DNA from: JAWKWH01 sp040830725
Lineage (GTDB): Bacteria > Pseudomonadota > Alphaproteobacteria > Rhizobiales > Rhizobiaceae
Assembly (NCBI GenBank): GCA_040830725.1
Contig: JBFOMG010000001.1
Coordinates: 124,001-188,000 of the forward strand
Direction of reading: 5' to 3'
DNA length: 64,000 bases
Shown here: in pieces, positions 1 through 8,125 of the stretch
Numbering within the stretch: the stretch's first letter is position 1
How the letters are laid out: each line of letters opens with the position of its first letter
The notes under the pieces: generated by a model
Told to the model about the DNA's origin: nothing
Seen by the model: the letters and a program-made list of their open reading frames with translations, nothing else
Database searches by the model: none
Translations under genes and position numbers: made by a program

Positions 1-574
1 CGACAATCTCACCTTTGAAATAGCGTTTAAATCCAGCCAGCGAATCCTTGCCTGCCTGATAGTTGGGCGCAAGAATGTAGGCGTTCTTGTAGCCCAATTT
101 CGTGGCGTAAATACCGGCGCTCTCGTGCAGGCTGTCATTTTGCCAAGCGACCGCAAAGTAGTTCTCATGGCATTGGCTGCCGGCAAAAGTGGAAGGCGCG
201 GAATTTGGTGAGACGTAAAAAGCGCCCGCCTTCAGCGCCAAGGGAGCGACCACCGGCGAGATGTTGGAAAAGATCACGCCGGTGATGATTTCAGCGCCTT
301 CCTTGTCGAGGAATTTGTCGGCAATTTGCTTGCCATTGCCCGGCTTGCGGCCGTCATCTTCAACCATGACTTCGACATCGACTCCACCAAGCTTGCCACC
401 CTCTTCCTTGACTGCAAGCAGAAAACCGTCGCGTACGTCCTGACCGAGATAGCCAGCGCCGGTCGAAAGAGTGGTGATCATGCCGATCTTGACCGGTTCT
501 GCACTGGCCAATCCGGTGCCGCCGAGCACTGATGCTGCAGCCAGTGAAATCAGATATCGTGCTGAGCTTTTCAT
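1..574 (-). CDS. Branched-chain amino acid-type ABC transporter substrate-binding protein (3' part cut by window edge)
   Basis: Periplasmic binding protein of the Leu/Ile/Val-type (Peripla_BP_6) family; delivers a small ligand to an inner-membrane ABC importer. About 191 residues are visible. The ATG at 572-574 is preceded by GGGAGG at suitable spacing. The product opens with a signal peptide (MKSSARYLISLAAASVLGG, cut near SAEPVKIG). It continues with family-typical segments: KIGMITTLSTGAGYLGQDV, an EDDGRKP stretch before the helix bearing KQIADKFL, then ITGVIFSNIS. The C-terminal half lies off the left edge. It follows the dioxygenase and P450 genes on the same strand but has its own promoter-like sequence, so it may import a substrate of those enzymes; the ligand cannot be read. 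LivJ-like proteins of this family often bind aromatic acids as well as amino acids. Confidence 0.9.
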   Translation of the reverse strand, partial: MKSSARYLISLAAASVLGGTGLASAEPVKIGMITTLSTGAGYLGQDVRDGFLLAVKEEGGKLGGVDVEVMVEDDGRKPGNGKQIADKFLDKEGAEIITGVIFSNISPVVAPLALKAGAFYVSPNSAPSTFAGSQCHENYFAVAWQNDSLHESAGIYATKLGYKNAYILAPNYQAGKDSLAGFKRYFKGEIV

Positions 575-613
575 TCGTTCCTCCCAGTTATTTTAAACTT
601 AAAGCTTTTTTCG

Positions 614-641
614 AGAATACATTAGCGGTGACGAGAGTCAA
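614..641 (-). promoter_or_regulatory. Sigma-70-type promoter for the ABC binding protein
   Basis: On the minus strand, TTGACT (636-641) and TATTCT (614-619) are separated by 16 bp and lie about 40 bp upstream of the ATG at 574. This fits a housekeeping promoter in the 124-bp gap after the P450 stop codon. Seen in sequence only; a transcription start has not been shown. Confidence 0.55.
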
Positions 642-698
642 CAATGCAGGACGCCGACCCAGCTCCGTTTGCTCCAAGGATTCTCATTTGTTTCATTG

Positions 699-1919
699 TC
701 AATTTATCGTCCACCTTACCGGCAGATGTACAGGGCCGCGGAACGATATGTTGGGCGGGAATTCCAGTTGAGCATCCGACTGGAGTTCCAATGTTTTGAA
801 CCGGTCCAGCATGCTGACCAACATGGTTTCCATCTCGATTTTCGCAAGCGGGCGACCAAGGCAGAGGTGAATACCAATGCCAAACGACAGATGATCGCGC
901 GCGCGTTCGCGCTGCGGATTGAAAAAATCGGGCTTTGGGAATTTGTCCGGATCGCGATTTGCAGCGGCGAGCGAAATCATGATTTTTGCCCCCTTCGGCA
1001 GCATGACTCCACCCAACTTGGTTTCACAGGTGGTGATACGGCGCCAGGCAATAACTGAAGAGTCGTGGCGCAAGCTTTCCTCCACGACGCCTTCGACAAG
1101 ATCGCGATTGTTACGTAACTTCTCCCACAGACCGTTCTCAAGTATCTGACGCACACAGTTGGACATCTGGTTTGTTGTTGTTTCGTGACCGGCAAAGCTC
1201 AAACCAAACAAGATACTCGCTAACTCGCGGTCACTCAGGGGTTCGCCATCTTCATCGTCACCCATAAGATCGGTCGTCATGTCGTCCGCCGGATGGTTCC
1301 GGCGGTGGGCCACATAGTCAACGCAGTATTCCCAGAACGCCACCATGGTTTCGGCGGCCCTGATCTGATGTTCCTTTGTCGGCCGGCCCCAGTTGACGAT
1401 CAGTTTATCGTTGCACCACTCCTTGATCTGGTCAGCGTCTTTCTCGGGGAATCCTACCATCGAAAATATCGTCAGGGCCGGGAGCGGGTAACACAGCGCC
1501 TTGGCGATATCGGCCACGCCATCTGCCTCAATCCGGTCAAGGATTTCGTCGCACCGCTGCTTGATGATTGGCGTCAAAACACGCATGCGCCTTGCTGAAA
1601 ATGCGCGCGCGAGCTTGCGGCGTATGCGTGTGTGGTCCGGTTGATCAAGGTTCGACATGACCGGCTGGATGTTGAACCGGCCCTTCAGGATTTCGACCGC
1701 CTCGTCACACAAGGGCAATAGCGGCGCCTGAACGATCGCGGCCGAATAGATATCGTGGTTTCGAAACACGGTTTGGACATCTTCCCACCGGGTGACGATC
1801 CACATGTCGAGATCTTCACGATAAGAAACGGGCGCCGCCTCACGTTGACTGGCGAGAAGGGGATAAGGGTCGGCCAAAAAATCTGGCGATAGTGGATCAA
1901 TTTGAGCAGGTACAATCAT
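699..1919 (-). CDS. Cytochrome P450
   Basis: Soluble bacterial class I cytochrome P450 (406 aa, normal length, no membrane anchor), a heme-thiolate monooxygenase that needs a ferredoxin and reductase, neither of which is nearby. Signatures are complete: I-helix oxygen-activation motif AGHETTT (about residues 243-249), K-helix ExxR (ESLR, 281-284) and heme loop FGIGIHLCLG with the ligand Cys near residue 353. The substrate cannot be deduced. It sits 48 bp downstream of the 3-hydroxyanthranilate dioxygenase gene on the same strand, so co-transcription is likely. By context it may act on an aromatic or amino-aromatic compound, but that is inference. No strong ribosome-binding site precedes the ATG. 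Confidence 0.95.
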   Translation of the reverse strand: MIVPAQIDPLSPDFLADPYPLLASQREAAPVSYREDLDMWIVTRWEDVQTVFRNHDIYSAAIVQAPLLPLCDEAVEILKGRFNIQPVMSNLDQPDHTRIRRKLARAFSARRMRVLTPIIKQRCDEILDRIEADGVADIAKALCYPLPALTIFSMVGFPEKDADQIKEWCNDKLIVNWGRPTKEHQIRAAETMVAFWEYCVDYVAHRRNHPADDMTTDLMGDDEDGEPLSDRELASILFGLSFAGHETTTNQMSNCVRQILENGLWEKLRNNRDLVEGVVEESLRHDSSVIAWRRITTCETKLGGVMLPKGAKIMISLAAANRDPDKFPKPDFFNPQRERARDHLSFGIGIHLCLGRPLAKIEMETMLVSMLDRFKTLELQSDAQLEFPPNISFRGPVHLPVRWTIN

Positions 1920-1967
1920 CTTCGAACCCCAGCCAAATTCCCAGACACCCGCACCTGGTTTGAACGA

Positions 1968-2534
1968 TCAATCCAACACCACCCAACCTTCCGGTGGCTT
2001 GCCCTTACCAGGGTGCAAAGCACCACAATTAGGGCAAGTACGCGCTTCCTCGTCATTGTGAAATGCGTCATAGATTTTGGGGAGTGCAGTGACGATGCCG
2101 CTCGGGTCGTTCAGGGAAACTTCGGCCCGGTGCACACGGTGCTTGCACTCGAAACAGTACCATTCAAATCCCTCTTTCATCCCTGCCATTCTGGGAGACT
2201 CAACGACGATTCCAATGGAGCCTTCTTGCGGACGTTGTGGGGCGTGTCGAACGTGTGCCGGCAGCATGAACACCTCGCCTTGGCGAATGGGGACATCATA
2301 GATTTCGCCATCTTCGGCGATCTTCAGCATCATGTCGCCTTCGACCTGGTAGAACCATTCTTCAACCGGATCATCGTGAAAATCCATGCGCGTGTTCGGG
2401 CCGCCGACAACCATGACAATCATGCCTGAATCGCTGTGGAGCAGCCGATTGGCAACAGGTGGTTTCAACTTGTCGCGATTTTCATCGACCCACTTTTCAA
2501 AGTTGAACGGCTTGAGTTTGGGATGGATGGTCAA
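1968..2534 (-). CDS. nbaC: 3-hydroxyanthranilate 3,4-dioxygenase
   Basis: Non-heme Fe(II) extradiol dioxygenase of the cupin fold; opens the ring of 3-hydroxyanthranilate to 2-amino-3-carboxymuconate semialdehyde, a step of tryptophan/kynurenine and 2-nitrobenzoate breakdown. At 188 aa it has the bacterial length. The residues known from the Cupriavidus enzyme are all present with a constant offset of two: Arg49, His53, Glu59, His97, Arg101 and Glu112. The C-terminal rubredoxin-like site is intact (CFEC at 127-130, CPNC at 167-170). The function call is therefore strong. No kynureninase, kynurenine monooxygenase or ACMS decarboxylase gene is in the window, so the source and fate of its substrate are open. 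It is probably first in an operon with the P450 and diverges from the DapA-like gene. The family is also named haaO. Confidence 0.92.
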   Translation of the reverse strand: MTIHPKLKPFNFEKWVDENRDKLKPPVANRLLHSDSGMIVMVVGGPNTRMDFHDDPVEEWFYQVEGDMMLKIAEDGEIYDVPIRQGEVFMLPAHVRHAPQRPQEGSIGIVVESPRMAGMKEGFEWYCFECKHRVHRAEVSLNDPSGIVTALPKIYDAFHNDEEARTCPNCGALHPGKGKPPEGWVVLD

Positions 2535-2844
2535 GGCGGGCCTCGCTTTCGGAAGTTCGCTTCGATTGAATAGAATTGAATATCGCTATTCCATTCAAAT
2601 GAATTTAGCTGAATTTGTTATTGCGATATCGAATAACCATGCGCCGATAACGTGCACCGGGTCAATCTGCGGTGGCACAGGCGAAGCGGTTTGAGATTGG
2701 AACCATCAACGACGTGTCAATCCGGTTGGGTATTCGGGCGAATTATATCTGATTTTGATATTTGTAATTGAGATTTCACCCGAATTGAATGAGCGTGCAA
2801 ACCGACCGGGAAGATCAAAGAACCCGACTTCGAAGAGAAATCCG
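2535..2844. promoter_or_regulatory. Divergent control region between dioxygenase and DapA-like genes
   Basis: About 310 bp without a gene, clearly more AT-rich than its surroundings. It holds an imperfect inverted repeat at 2566-2598 (arms TTGAATAGAATTG and CTATTCCATTCAA, 11 of 13 positions matching) followed directly by TTCAAATGAATT (2594-2605). The same 12-mer recurs at 6739-6750 upstream of the aldehyde dehydrogenase. These look like operator sites for a regulator outside the window. Clear -35/-10 boxes were not assigned. Confidence 0.45.
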
Positions 2845-3798
2845 ATGAAATACAAAAAACATGAAGCCAAGGAATATTCGCGCGAGCATATGCGAGGCAT
2901 CTGGGCGGCGGCGCTCAATCCGATGCTGCCTGACTTCACCATCGATGAGGCGGGATTGCGCGCAAACATCGATCACTGGATTGAAGATCTGAAAATCCGC
3001 GGTTTCTTTATCGCCGGCAAGCAGGGTGAGTTCTTTTCAATGTCGCTCGATGAGCGCAAACGGAACTTCGAGCTGGCTGTTGAAGCTTGCAGTGGCCGGG
3101 CTGGAACCATCATGTCGTGTTCGGACCAGAATTTCGACGCTGTGATCGAGCTTGCAAAACATGCGCAGAATGTCGGCGCCGACTATATCGTCGTTCATGC
3201 GCCGGTCCTGCATTTCATTCATGATCGCGATGACACGCTTTTCAACTACTACAAGGAGATTTGCGATCGTGTCGACATCGGTATCGCCATGTGGAGCCAT
3301 CCTGATTCCGGTTACCTGATGAGCCCTGAACTCTGCGACCGAATTGCCGATTTGCCCAATATCATGGCGATCAAGTACTCCGTACCACGGGACATGTATG
3401 CCAAGCTGACAGAACTTGCCGGCAACAAGATACTGGTAAGCACGGCTTCTGAAGATGAATGGTTCGACAACATCGTCGAACTCGGCTGGCAACTCTACCT
3501 GTGTTCATCGCCGCCCTATCTGCTTCAAACCCGGAATGATCTGAGAATGCATGAATATACCGAATTGGCGATGGCGGGCGAAGTGGACTGGGCACGCAAA
3601 ATTCGTGACAGCCTCGAGCCGGTTCGACAAGCGTTGAAAAATACACGCCCAGGCGGCAAACCGCAGGCGCATCAGAAATACTGGCAGGAACTGCTGGGGC
3701 AGGCTGGCGGCCCCGTGCGCCCGCCTCTGCTTCAGCTTACCGATGAAGAAAGGTCTGTGACCAAAGCAGCGTTTGAGAGCTGCGGATTAAGGATTTAA
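2845..3798 (+). CDS. DapA/dihydrodipicolinate synthase-family class I lyase, divergent active site
   Basis: TIM-barrel protein of the DapA/N-acetylneuraminate lyase superfamily, 317 aa from the ATG at 2845 (GAAGAG lies just upstream; an in-frame TTG at 2755 would add 30 unlikely residues). The Schiff-base lysine is present in IMAIKYS (Lys177). The superfamily GTTGE loop is GKQGE here (58-62), and the position of the DapA catalytic Tyr (LYNVP) reads MWSHP with Trp150. It is therefore unlikely to be a true dihydrodipicolinate synthase. Family relatives include aldolases and hydratase-aldolases of sugar acids and aromatic side chains. Divergent from the dioxygenase gene and sharing its control region, it may process a ring-cleavage product; substrate unknown. 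Confidence 0.85.
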   Translation: MKYKKHEAKEYSREHMRGIWAAALNPMLPDFTIDEAGLRANIDHWIEDLKIRGFFIAGKQGEFFSMSLDERKRNFELAVEACSGRAGTIMSCSDQNFDAVIELAKHAQNVGADYIVVHAPVLHFIHDRDDTLFNYYKEICDRVDIGIAMWSHPDSGYLMSPELCDRIADLPNIMAIKYSVPRDMYAKLTELAGNKILVSTASEDEWFDNIVELGWQLYLCSSPPYLLQTRNDLRMHEYTELAMAGEVDWARKIRDSLEPVRQALKNTRPGGKPQAHQKYWQELLGQAGGPVRPPLLQLTDEERSVTKAAFESCGLRI

Positions 3799-3824
3799 TG
3801 GTATGCGCAAGCCGGATTGCGACA

Positions 3825-4574
3825 CTAGCGGTGATACAGTCCCCCGTTAACATCAAGAGTAGCACCGGTCATGTAGCGTGACGCGTCACTGGCCAGAAAC
3901 AACACAGCGCTGGCTATATCGGCTGGCTCTCCCAATCCAAGCGGAACCCTTTTCGTCGCCTCGTCGATGCGCGAACCAAATCCCTTTTCCAACATCTCGG
4001 TTCGGATCATGCCGGGCGCAACGACATTGACGGTGATGCCGAAAGGCGCACCGGTATAGGCCAGTGTCTGAGCGAGGCCCGACAAGCCGGCTTTTGAAGC
4101 GCTGTAGGCGACCGCTCCTGCCGGCGCGCCACGCTGGCCGGCGGTGGAGCCGATCATGATGATGCGTCCGCCATTTCCCCTGTCCCGCATGATAGCCAAC
4201 GCAGTTCGCGAACACAGGAAGGCGCTGGTCAGGTTGTTGGTCAGGACATCGTTCCACCCTTCCAATGAGGTTTCAAAGACGTCCTTGTTCAGAAGAACGC
4301 CGGCATTGTTGACCAATATATCGAGCCGGCCATGGCGGTCTGCAATCTCACCGAGATTTTCTTCAACCTGCGCTTCGACACTTGCATCGAAAGCCAATCC
4401 CTCCACCGAGTTCTCATCAGTGCGCAATTTTTCCACCGACAGATCAAGCCGCTCCCGATTGCGGCCGCTCAAAAGGACTTTCGCTCCGGCTTTGGTCAGG
4501 CATTCTGCGATTGCAAAACCGATTCCGCGCGATGCACCGGTAACGAGCGCGACTTTACCTTTCAAAGAGTCCAT
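3825..4574 (-). CDS. SDR family oxidoreductase
   Basis: Classical short-chain dehydrogenase/reductase, 249 aa, cytosolic. Cofactor motif TGASRGIG (12-19), NNAG (89-92), catalytic Ser143 in IGST, Tyr157 and Lys161 in YSASK, and the C-terminal SRYMTGATLDVNGGLY typical of FabG-like members. Reduces or oxidises a carbonyl/alcohol pair with NAD(P)(H); the substrate is not readable. An Arg after the glycine motif (GRNRERL) hints at NADP(H) preference. It converges with the DapA-like gene (26-bp gap) and diverges from the VOC gene across 126 bp, so it most likely belongs to the same catabolic island. Confidence 0.9.
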   Translation of the reverse strand: MDSLKGKVALVTGASRGIGFAIAECLTKAGAKVLLSGRNRERLDLSVEKLRTDENSVEGLAFDASVEAQVEENLGEIADRHGRLDILVNNAGVLLNKDVFETSLEGWNDVLTNNLTSAFLCSRTALAIMRDRGNGGRIIMIGSTAGQRGAPAGAVAYSASKAGLSGLAQTLAYTGAPFGITVNVVAPGMIRTEMLEKGFGSRIDEATKRVPLGLGEPADIASAVLFLASDASRYMTGATLDVNGGLYHR

Positions 4575-4700
4575 TAGTCATTGCCTCCAATTTCAGCTCA
4601 GCAAGCATAGGCACAATTGTCGATGGGTTCGACCTCGGCCGAAGCCGTCGATGAGTTTGAGCAAGAGATGTGGTAGTCTCGGCTCCCTGGAGGAGGTAAA

Positions 4701-5144
4701 ATGACGCTGTCGCTGCACCACACCGCGATTACCACCAACAATTATCCGGAACTTGTCGAGTTCTATGTCGACGTTCTGGGAGGAGAGCTGGTGCGAGAAT
4801 CCCAGTGGGAAAAGGGCCAGGTTGAGTTGGACGCCCGGACCGGGATGAATAACAGTGCGGGACGGGTGGCACTGCTTCAATTTGGCGACGGCTTCTTCGA
4901 GATATTCGAGTTCAAATCGCCGCCCTATCAGCAGCGGGACCGCGCGACACTTGCCCATTCAGGTCTTACGCATTTCGCGCTCTCTTGCGAGGATTGTTTC
5001 GGGGAATATGAGCGGCTCAGCAAGGCGGGAATGAAGTTCAATGCGCCACCGTGGCGCACGCCAGCGGGAGGTGTGTTCACCTTTGGGTTTGACCCGGACG
5101 GCAACACAATCGAGATTATTCAGCCGGCTCCACAATCAAAATAG
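4701..5144 (+). CDS. VOC family protein (glyoxalase/extradiol dioxygenase fold)
   Basis: Small vicinal-oxygen-chelate protein, 147 aa, with the paired beta-alpha-beta-beta-beta modules of the family. Possible metal ligands occur at the usual places: His in LHHTAIT near the N-terminus, Glu in FFEIFEF, His in GLTHFAL and Glu in NTIEIIQP. The ATG at 4701 has a very strong ribosome-binding site (GGAGGAGGTAAA). Such proteins act as lyases, isomerases, epimerases or ring-cleavage dioxygenases; which applies here is unknown. Divergent from the SDR gene and convergent with the aldehyde dehydrogenase gene, it is probably part of the same pathway. Confidence 0.87.
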   Translation: MTLSLHHTAITTNNYPELVEFYVDVLGGELVRESQWEKGQVELDARTGMNNSAGRVALLQFGDGFFEIFEFKSPPYQQRDRATLAHSGLTHFALSCEDCFGEYERLSKAGMKFNAPPWRTPAGGVFTFGFDPDGNTIEIIQPAPQSK

Positions 5145-5214
5145 GATATCGGAAGGACCGAGTGCTCAGTCAGCCGCTTCTTCAGATATATGCAATGCCG
5201 GGTATGGGATCGAC

Positions 5215-6651
5215 TCACACTATTTTCATACTGTGGGAGATGTTTTTCACAATTGTGTAGTGATGCAGGCCTTCATCGCCGCCTTCACGACCGTAACCGC
5301 TTGATTTGACGCCGCCAAACGGTGTTTCCGGTAGTGAGGCTTCAAGGGTGTTGATGGAAAGATTGCCCGCCTCGATACCGTCGGTCAACCGGTCGACATT
5401 GGCGGCCGAATGGGTGAAGGCATAAGCGGCCAACCCATAGGCAACGCTGTTGGCTTTTTCGATGCCATCTTCCAGATCCGACACGGCGTTGATGATGGCG
5501 ATTGGCCCGAAAGGTTCCTCGCGCATGATCAGTGCATCATCTGGAACATCGCACAGCACTGTTGGCTGGAAGAAATAGCCTTCGCCGGCAATCTGGGCAC
5601 CGCCGGTGACGAGATTGGCTCCGCGGCGCACAGCATCGTCGACGAATTTTTGCAGCGCTTCAAGTCGCCCCTTGTGTGCGACCGGACCCATCTCCGTCTC
5701 CTCATTCATCGGGTCACCAACCTTGATCGAATTGACCTGATCAACGAAGCATTTCGCGAAAGCGCTATGCAGTTTCTCATCAACGAAGAAACGTGTCGGC
5801 GAAGTACATACCTGCCCGCAATTGCGCATCTTGCGAACCGCTGAACTGACGGCAGCGGCCTTCGGATCGACGTCGTCGCAAACGATGACCGGCGCGTGGC
5901 CGCCAAGTTCCATCAATACGGGTGTCATGTTTTGCGATGCCAGCGTGGTCAGATGCCGGCCGACGGCTGTGGAACCGGTGAAGGCGACAAGCCGAATTTG
6001 TTCCTTTGGAATGAGATAGCCCGAAATGTCCGCCGGCTGTCCGAATACCAGGTTCAGGACTCCCGGCGGCAGACCCGCATCTGCGAATGCTTTGGCGATA
6101 TGAATGGCGCCGGCCGGTGTTTCCTCCGCCGGTTTTAGGATGACAGAACAACCCGACGCCAGCGCGCCGGCTACCTTTCGCGCCGGTTGGCTCATCGGAA
6201 AGTTCCACGGCGAGAAAGCCGCAACGCTACCGATCGGCTGACGAACCACCACATATCGAATGCCAGGCGCACTCGGGATGACCCGGCCATAGAGACGTTG
6301 GCCTTCGGCGGCATCCCACTCGAAGAATTCACAACCGCGTATGACCTCAAGGCGCGCTTGTCTGATTGGTTTCCCCAATTCCAGTGCAATCGAAAGGGCT
6401 ATCTCTTCCTGCCTGTCGCGCATCAGCTGTGCGGCTTTCAGGATAATTTGGCCGCGACGCATTGGAGAGGTCTGACTCCAGATCCTGAACCCTTCCTCGG
6501 CGGCGGAAACCGCGTCATCCAGATGATTCTTGTCCGCGACAGGGAGAAGGCCGATCTGCTTCTCATCTGCAGGATTCAGAATTGGCAGAGATTCATCTGC
6601 TTTGACCCACTGGCCGCCAATGAACAATTGGATCTGCGGGTACGCGTTCAT
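5215..6651 (-). CDS. NAD(P)-dependent aldehyde dehydrogenase (succinate-semialdehyde dehydrogenase-like)
   Basis: Aldehyde dehydrogenase superfamily, 478 aa, full length. Catalytic residues are visible: Asn150 (PWNF), Glu248 (MELGG) and Cys282 (GQVCTSPTR); the cofactor motif FTGSTAVGR is at about 224-232 and the C-terminal FGGVKSSGYGREGG matches the GabD-like branch. It oxidises an aldehyde to a carboxylate in the cytosol. In this setting a semialdehyde from ring cleavage is plausible, but the exact aldehyde is not shown. The gene stands alone on its strand behind a long AT-rich leader carrying TTCAAATGAATT, shared with the dioxygenase control region, suggesting joint regulation. Confidence 0.92.
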   Translation of the reverse strand: MNAYPQIQLFIGGQWVKADESLPILNPADEKQIGLLPVADKNHLDDAVSAAEEGFRIWSQTSPMRRGQIILKAAQLMRDRQEEIALSIALELGKPIRQARLEVIRGCEFFEWDAAEGQRLYGRVIPSAPGIRYVVVRQPIGSVAAFSPWNFPMSQPARKVAGALASGCSVILKPAEETPAGAIHIAKAFADAGLPPGVLNLVFGQPADISGYLIPKEQIRLVAFTGSTAVGRHLTTLASQNMTPVLMELGGHAPVIVCDDVDPKAAAVSSAVRKMRNCGQVCTSPTRFFVDEKLHSAFAKCFVDQVNSIKVGDPMNEETEMGPVAHKGRLEALQKFVDDAVRRGANLVTGGAQIAGEGYFFQPTVLCDVPDDALIMREEPFGPIAIINAVSDLEDGIEKANSVAYGLAAYAFTHSAANVDRLTDGIEAGNLSINTLEASLPETPFGGVKSSGYGREGGDEGLHHYTIVKNISHSMKIV

Positions 6652-7143
6652 CGAACAGCCTCGTCAAATTGCCGGTAACGAGCTCAAAACTCTGCAGCTT
6701 GGTTGATTGTTCTGCATTATTTCTGTGCTGGCCAGCGTTTCAAATGAATTGAGTGAAGTTTGATATCAGGAATTCGGATAGCAAATTTTTGGTGTCCGGT
6801 TGCAGACGAAATCTTGCACCTGACTTCGCCGGGATTCATCTGATTTGACTCAATGCTCCCAACAGCGGTTTACAGGGAATGTGACTGTGACGATGTTTGC
6901 TGACGATTGAACAATAGCGGGGTGGTCATTCGAGATACCAGAAATTTTTACGTTTACGTAACTCCCATTTTACTTAACCGATTGAATTCATTGATGCCAA
7001 ATTAATGAGTTGAATTTTTCTCGGGGCATCGTTAAGCGAGAAGTGAGATTCCGGCCATCTGGCTGGCGACTGACAACAAGCGGTTTACCGGCGGTTTTTC
7101 GCTCTGCGGACCAAGCCGTTCAACAAGGGACAATATTTCCAAT
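6652..7143. promoter_or_regulatory. Divergent control region between aldehyde dehydrogenase and mdh
   Basis: 492 bp without a gene. The left part holds the 12-mer TTCAAATGAATT (6739-6750), identical to 2594-2605. The middle (about 6950-7015) is AT-rich with TTTACGTAAC-like and TTGAATT stretches, where the promoter of the mdh-suc cluster should lie; no -35/-10 pair is clear enough to assign. The last 120 bp before mdh are GC-richer and would be its untranslated leader, including CGGTTTACCG, a short palindrome near 7081. No riboswitch was recognised. Confidence 0.4.
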
Positions 7144-8112
7144 ATGGCAAGAAACAAGATTGCGCTGATCGGGTCGGGCATGATCGGCGGTACACTGGCG
7201 CATATGATCGGTCTGAAAGAACTCGGCGATGTGGTGCTGTTCGACATCGCCGAAGGAATTCCGCAAGGCAAGGGCCTCGATATCGCCGAATCTTCGCCAG
7301 TCGATGGATTTGATGCCAGTGTGACTGGCGCCAACAGCTACGAGGCCATCGAAGGTGCGGATGTTTGCATTGTTACTGCGGGCGTGCCGCGCAAACCGGG
7401 AATGAGCCGCGACGACCTGCTTGGCATCAACCTGAAAGTGATGGAGCAGGTTGGCGCAGGAATAAAAAAATATGCGCCAAACTCCCTTGTTATCTGCATC
7501 ACCAATCCGCTTGATGCCATGGTGTGGGCACTGCAGAAATTCTCTGGCATGCCGAAGAACATGGTTGTCGGTATGGCCGGCGTGCTTGATTCAGCCCGGT
7601 TTCGCTATTTCCTTGCCGATGAATTCAAGGTTTCGGTTGAGGACGTCAGCGCCATGACGCTTGGCGGACATGGCGACGACATGGTTCCGCTGATACGTTA
7701 CTCCACGGTCGGCGGCATCTCGCTGCCGGACCTGGTCAAGATGGGTTGGACGAGCAAGGAAAGGCTCGATGCAATCGTCAATCGCACCCGCAAGGGGGGC
7801 GGTGAAATCGTCGGTTTGCTGAAAACGGGTTCTGCCTACTATGCGCCGGCCGCATCGGCGATCGCCATGGCGGAGTCCTACCTGAAGGACAAAAAACGTT
7901 TGTTGCCATGTGCAGCGCATCTGAACGGCCAATATGGCGTGAAAGACATGTATGTCGGTGTACCGGTGATTATCGGCGCCAATGGTGCGGAGCGCATTAT
8001 TGAGGTCAATCTCAATCGTTCAGAGCAGAAGATGTTCGACAAGTCTGTCAGCGCCGTGCAGGGCCTGTGCGAGGCGTGTCTGACAATTGCTCCCAATCTT
8101 GCAAAGAAGTGA
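7144..8112 (+). CDS. mdh: Malate dehydrogenase
   Basis: Interconverts malate and oxaloacetate with NAD in the TCA cycle. At 322 aa it belongs to the lactate dehydrogenase-like MDH type of alphaproteobacteria. Nucleotide-binding GSGMIGGTLA is at the N-terminus, substrate-binding VPRKPGMSRDDLL near 85-97, and the proton-relay His in LGGHGDDMVPL. First gene of the conserved mdh-sucCDAB cluster; sucC follows after 13 bp. The ATG at 7144 is the family-typical start. Confidence 0.98.
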   Translation: MARNKIALIGSGMIGGTLAHMIGLKELGDVVLFDIAEGIPQGKGLDIAESSPVDGFDASVTGANSYEAIEGADVCIVTAGVPRKPGMSRDDLLGINLKVMEQVGAGIKKYAPNSLVICITNPLDAMVWALQKFSGMPKNMVVGMAGVLDSARFRYFLADEFKVSVEDVSAMTLGGHGDDMVPLIRYSTVGGISLPDLVKMGWTSKERLDAIVNRTRKGGGEIVGLLKTGSAYYAPAASAIAMAESYLKDKKRLLPCAAHLNGQYGVKDMYVGVPVIIGANGAERIIEVNLNRSEQKMFDKSVSAVQGLCEACLTIAPNLAKK

Positions 8113-8125
8113 GGTCCGCTGATCC

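Noticed and set aside
2845..3798. Calling the DapA-like gene dapA itself
   Set aside because: The DapA catalytic Tyr and the GTTGE loop residues are not conserved, and the catabolic context argues against lysine biosynthesis.
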